NCBI GenBank assembly: GCA_023145185.1
Contig: JAGLEG010000582.1
Span: forward strand, 1 to 7,558
Reading direction: 5' to 3'
DNA: 7,558 nucleotides
Source of the DNA: Thermoplasmata archaeon
GTDB taxonomy: Archaea; Thermoplasmatota; Penumbrarchaeia; Penumbrarchaeales; Penumbrarchaeaceae
Numbering within the stretch: position 1 is the first letter of the stretch; the number at the start of each line of letters is the position of its first letter. A program made the position numbers and the translations under genes. The notes under the pieces are model-generated. The model was not told where the DNA came from and did not search any database. It saw only the letters and a program-made list of their open reading frames with translations. Below are positions 5,783 to 7,558 of this stretch, in pieces.

Positions 5783-7558
5783 ATGTCTGTTCGGATCGGT
5801 AAACCGTTCAACTGGTTGAAAGGGTGGGCCTCCACGGCCGTCATCACCTTCTGTGTGTTGACCCTTCTCGCATTCAATTTGATCGCATTGGGGATGGCCC
5901 TTCCCAGGGTGATCGACGCTGCTCCAGAGAAATATGGGTCGGGACTTGAGGGTTCTCTCCACCTGCCCTATGTGCCAGATTCGATCCAGGAGATGGAGAT
6001 ATCTGTTGAAAAGAACGTTACGGAGGGTGAACCTTTTCCTTTTTCCATGACCTTCCCCGATGCGGAAAAACCCTATGGGCTGCCACAGCTTACCATCTCA
6101 AATGGGAGCTCTGAATACTCGTATGTTCTGGGGGCCGGATTTGCCCAGGACGGGAGGTGCCGCTTATCTGTCCTGGTTCCCGGCCTGCCTTATTCGGGGA
6201 GGTGGGACCTGACGTTCTTATTGTCCGTTGGGGCCTCTACTCACTATTCGGATAGGGTGTTTCAAATTGGGTCCATATGGATCATTGAGGCGTCCGGTGG
6301 AAGGCCGGTTTTGATCCCGGACCTTGATGAACTCCTCGCATTTGACGGGGCGATCACATTTACACAGTACCGGGGGGGATCGATCGACGATATATGGCTT
6401 CAGGTGGATGACGGGGATCTTGAACCGATGTTATCCACTGATACTGGGTATCGTGTGGCTGCCGATATATCCGGACCTGGGTGGCACCAGGGCAGGGTCG
6501 TCTGGTATGCCGAAAATATCACAGATGGTTATGATTTCCTTTTTCGGGGGGCCGACCTGGAACATAGTTTCGATGATGTCGCCATCACGTTTGAAGGTGT
6601 ATTACGGGGAGAGGATGAGCTCTACGGCCAAGAACACGATCAGGTGGTGCTTGATCGAGTGGGGCCTATCCATCTTTTCAGGTCGGTACACTACAGCGTG
6701 AACGTTTCCATGGATCAGGGGATGGGGGCTTACTCAAGCACCATTCCATCTGACCTTCTTCCCTACGCAACAGCACCTGTTGTAACCATAGGTTACGGGG
6801 ATGTCCTTATACCACTACAGCTCGTCTCCGGGGATCTTGGCTACAGGGGAATTATTCCGATCTACACGGACGAGATCGAGATCACCATTACGGTGGAATG
6901 CAGCGGCCGATCGTCCAACTCGTTCCATATAGAGGTCCCTGTGACACTGATGGAGGACCACGCTCCCTCCCTGAAGATCAAACCTGACCCTTATCTTGAT
7001 CCATACAACAGGACAGATCGCAGATTGACCATCTCCCCGGGATTGGCCATCTCCCATGGGAGGAGATATGCCGAGGACCCTACGGTCTCATTGGCTTCCG
7101 GGAAGCTGAATCTAACCAGTTCCTGGAGCACTGACGGGGTCAAGTGGAGTGTGGTATTGCAGGGCGAGGAGATGGAGGGTGGAGGGGCGCTCACCTTCGA
7201 TGTACGGACGGAATACTCCTTCTTCACACATCTCCTGTTGATATTTCCTTTCCCACCATTTCTTATCGGCGTTCCACCCGTGTTCATCGGTTGGTCCCTG
7301 GTGGGTTGGTTTCTCCTGACCTCGATGATAATCATGTGGGCTTGTGTTACCCTTGTCCTGAGGCAGAGGCCCAAGTTTGGAAAGGGCATTCATGGCCCCC
7401 ATCATCTGGAGAAGGCCCTCTCCGATTGGGGCCTGGTTGAGACCTCACGGGTCTTCTCCGCTGTGATATTCTTCAGTATAGCGGTGTATGTCTTGTTCCA
7501 GATGCTTGAGCAGCCCACTCCAACTCCTTCGCTGTTATCCTCCAGCGTTCCCGTATGG
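5783..7558 (+). CDS. Membrane protein with N-terminal anchor, large extracellular domain and C-terminal membrane segments, fragment
   Basis: An open frame runs without a stop from ATG 5783 (or 5780) to the right edge, 592 codons. I do not recognise the family. Residues 1-14 are positively charged, and about 15-40 form a strong membrane segment (WASTAVITFCVLTLLAFNLI). Residues 41 to about 478 are rich in predicted strands and carry six N-glycosylation sequons (near N78, N107, N245, N307, N409, N443), as expected outside an archaeal cell. Within them, about 188-250 has the alternating pattern of an Ig-like domain (GWHQGRVVWYAEN). At least three hydrophobic segments follow: about 480-503, 504-526 and 557-575, with a short basic loop (RQRPKFGKG) after the second that should be cytoplasmic. 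The C-terminal membrane domain is cut off, so any catalytic motif is unseen. An intramembrane CAAX-type protease is one possibility, with weak support. The gene diverges from the helicase gene across about 140 bp. No terminator is visible. Confidence 0.85.
   Translation, partial: MSVRIGKPFNWLKGWASTAVITFCVLTLLAFNLIALGMALPRVIDAAPEKYGSGLEGSLHLPYVPDSIQEMEISVEKNVTEGEPFPFSMTFPDAEKPYGLPQLTISNGSSEYSYVLGAGFAQDGRCRLSVLVPGLPYSGRWDLTFLLSVGASTHYSDRVFQIGSIWIIEASGGRPVLIPDLDELLAFDGAITFTQYRGGSIDDIWLQVDDGDLEPMLSTDTGYRVAADISGPGWHQGRVVWYAENITDGYDFLFRGADLEHSFDDVAITFEGVLRGEDELYGQEHDQVVLDRVGPIHLFRSVHYSVNVSMDQGMGAYSSTIPSDLLPYATAPVVTIGYGDVLIPLQLVSGDLGYRGIIPIYTDEIEITITVECSGRSSNSFHIEVPVTLMEDHAPSLKIKPDPYLDPYNRTDRRLTISPGLAISHGRRYAEDPTVSLASGKLNLTSSWSTDGVKWSVVLQGEEMEGGGALTFDVRTEYSFFTHLLLIFPFPPFLIGVPPVFIGWSLVGWFLLTSMIIMWACVTLVLRQRPKFGKGIHGPHHLEKALSDWGLVETSRVFSAVIFFSIAVYVLFQMLEQPTPTPSLLSSSVPVW

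Noticed and set aside
6324..6701. Plus-strand open frame of 125 codons within the membrane protein gene
   Set aside because: It is out of frame with the long open frame that covers the same bases and has no supporting Shine-Dalgarno site or domain.
6991..7389. Minus-strand open frame of 132 codons (and a similar one at 7112-7405)
   Set aside because: It overlaps the open membrane protein frame, which has coherent membrane segments and sequons; the antisense translation shows no such order.

Overview
The window looks archaeal and most resembles Thermoplasmatota; this is inferred from the sequence only. The signs are: an Lhr-family helicase, start codons preceded by archaeal Shine-Dalgarno cores (GGTGATC, GAGGT, GGTGA), AT-rich TATA-like boxes with an adjacent A-rich BRE-like stretch, and two exported or membrane proteins with features common in this group (a DxDxDG calcium-binding repeat; an Ig-like ectodomain carrying N-glycosylation sequons). 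Base composition is moderate in GC, and no frameshifts are evident in the long reading frames.

Layout: (1) 1-175, minus strand, the first 58 codons of a secreted or anchored surface protein that runs off the left edge. (2) 176-352, a 177-bp intergenic region with that gene's Shine-Dalgarno site, a proximal promoter, a second upstream promoter-like element and an 8-bp inverted repeat. (3) 353-5641, minus strand, one very large gene for a 1762-residue Lhr-type superfamily 2 helicase. (4) 5642-5782, a short divergent promoter region with a spaced 10-bp inverted repeat and a 10-bp direct repeat. (5) 5783-7558, plus strand, the first 592 codons of a membrane protein with a large external domain and several C-terminal membrane segments, running off the right edge.

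The helicase dominates the window. Its N-terminal half (about 850 residues) is a complete Lhr core with intact ATPase motifs. Its C-terminal half resembles the winged-helix C-terminal region of long bacterial Lhr proteins, and then continues for about 430 further residues that include what looks like another winged-helix and AlkZ-like strand module. The neighbours are cell-surface proteins and show no functional link to DNA repair. The only physical link is the shared divergent control region. I see no tRNA, rRNA, CRISPR array, insertion sequence or integrase, and no multi-gene defence system within these 7.5 kb. The most unusual content is the helicase architecture and the repeat-bearing divergent promoter.
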